Part shown: positions 63,711 to 64,000 of the stretch, piece by piece
Numbering within the stretch: position 1 is the first letter of the stretch
Layout of the letters: every line of letters starts with the position of its first letter
DNA from: DATHKG01 sp035489435
GTDB lineage: Bacteria; Bacteroidota; Bacteroidia; Chitinophagales; Chitinophagaceae
Assembly (NCBI GenBank): GCA_035489435.1
Contig: DATHKG010000060.1
Strand: one strand, 5' to 3'
DNA: 64,000 bases
Translations under genes and position numbers: made by a program
The notes under the pieces: model-generated
Databases searched by the model: none
The model's input: only the letters and a program-made list of their open reading frames with translations
Told to the model about the DNA's origin: nothing

Positions 63711-64000
63711 ATATAAAAAATAATAGTGATTTGTAGGGGTAGGATAAGGCCAGTTACCGTTTGAAACGGGATTTTTGGATTTTTTGTATATCCCACCTTA
63801 ACAAAAACTGTGACAGTTTTTGTTAATCACCATTTTTTATTTCTGGAGCAGCTACAAGGTCCTGAACCATGCTCACAAAATCAGGAGCCTGGTAAATCAC
63901 AAATAATCTTCATCGGGTTGGGCTGGGTCGTCTCAGGTCATCAATGTCTATGATCTTAATCATTTTTCCAGGCATCCGGGTCATGTTACAGGGAGAATGG
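63711..64000. other. Right-end region with palindrome, no supported gene
   Basis: Contains the leader of the thioredoxin-apbE operon and a 29-bp palindrome. A minus-strand frame open from the right edge to TGA at 63910 (…MIKIIDIDDLRRPSPTR) is only 29 codons long; it may be the end of a gene outside the window but cannot be supported. Confidence 0.5.
63798..63826. promoter_or_regulatory. Perfect 14-bp-arm palindrome upstream of the thioredoxin-apbE operon
   Basis: TTAACAAAAACTGT, a single G, then ACAGTTTTTGTTAA: perfect symmetry over 29 bp. It lies 88 bp upstream of the thioredoxin start. It lacks a T run beyond the stem, so a dimeric-regulator operator is more likely than a terminator, although a hairpin ending a gene to the right is possible. 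Confidence 0.6.

Noticed and set aside
63910..64000. 3' end of a minus-strand gene at the right edge
   Set aside because: Only 29 codons visible with no recognisable motif; cannot be told from a chance open frame.

Overview
The window reads as chromosomal DNA of a Bacteroidota bacterium, most likely a polysaccharide-degrading Chitinophagaceae-type organism. This rests on two SusC/SusD outer-membrane pairs, Bacteroidota lipobox lipoproteins, secreted proteins with type IX secretion-like C-terminal modules, starts without clear Shine-Dalgarno sequences, and families typical of the phylum (DUF4199, DUF3570, DUF4266, TlpA-like thioredoxins). Genus-level placement is inference. I see no rRNA, tRNA, CRISPR array, intact insertion sequence or prophage.

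Region 1 (1-4.7 kb): the 3' end of a pirin gene, an FtsX-type ABC permease, and a convergent DHA2-type MFS exporter. Region 2 (4.7-24.3 kb) looks like an amino-sugar and cell-wall salvage block. It holds AnmK kinase, a SusC/SusD pair, a beta-lactamase-fold hydrolase that looks like a NagZ-lactamase fusion lacking its NagZ catalytic half, a large MscS-type channel, the NagB-NagP-NagA set for GlcNAc, an M28 peptidase, an M19 dipeptidase, a RidA protein and a DeoR-type regulator. Region 3 (24.3-28.1 kb) is gene-poor: a remnant of a FAD-dependent oxidoreductase, two diverged tandem hairpin units, a small lysine-rich protein and a YdcF-like protein.

Region 4 (28.2-38.2 kb) is a probable polysaccharide-utilisation locus. 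It has a propeller-like protein, SusC/SusD, a degenerate AAA protein and a GH29 alpha-L-fucosidase, followed by a TlpA-like protein, an acidic protein and a DUF1579 protein. Region 5 (38.2-51.9 kb) is mixed: a ScyD/ScyE-type protein, an exported intradiol dioxygenase, an ECF sigma factor with a membrane partner, an AlkA-type glycosylase, two large secreted proteins, a single-domain response regulator, an SGNH hydrolase, a membrane LuxR protein next to a DUF4199 protein, and a PAP2 phosphatase.

Region 6 (52.0-57.5 kb) is a glucuronoxylan module: a CE15-GH10 fusion, a GH67 alpha-glucuronidase, and a LacI-family regulator that carries an internal deletion plus frameshift. Region 7 (57.5-60.9 kb) holds Hsp20 and a selU-selD operon, separated by three unrelated intergenic tandem-repeat arrays (17-, 31- and 20-bp units). 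Region 8 (60.9-63.7 kb) is a tightly packed four-gene operon: thioredoxin, ApbE flavin transferase, DUF4266 lipoprotein ending in GGGCGCN, and DUF3570. It is the best candidate here for an undescribed system, and a 29-bp palindrome lies upstream of it.
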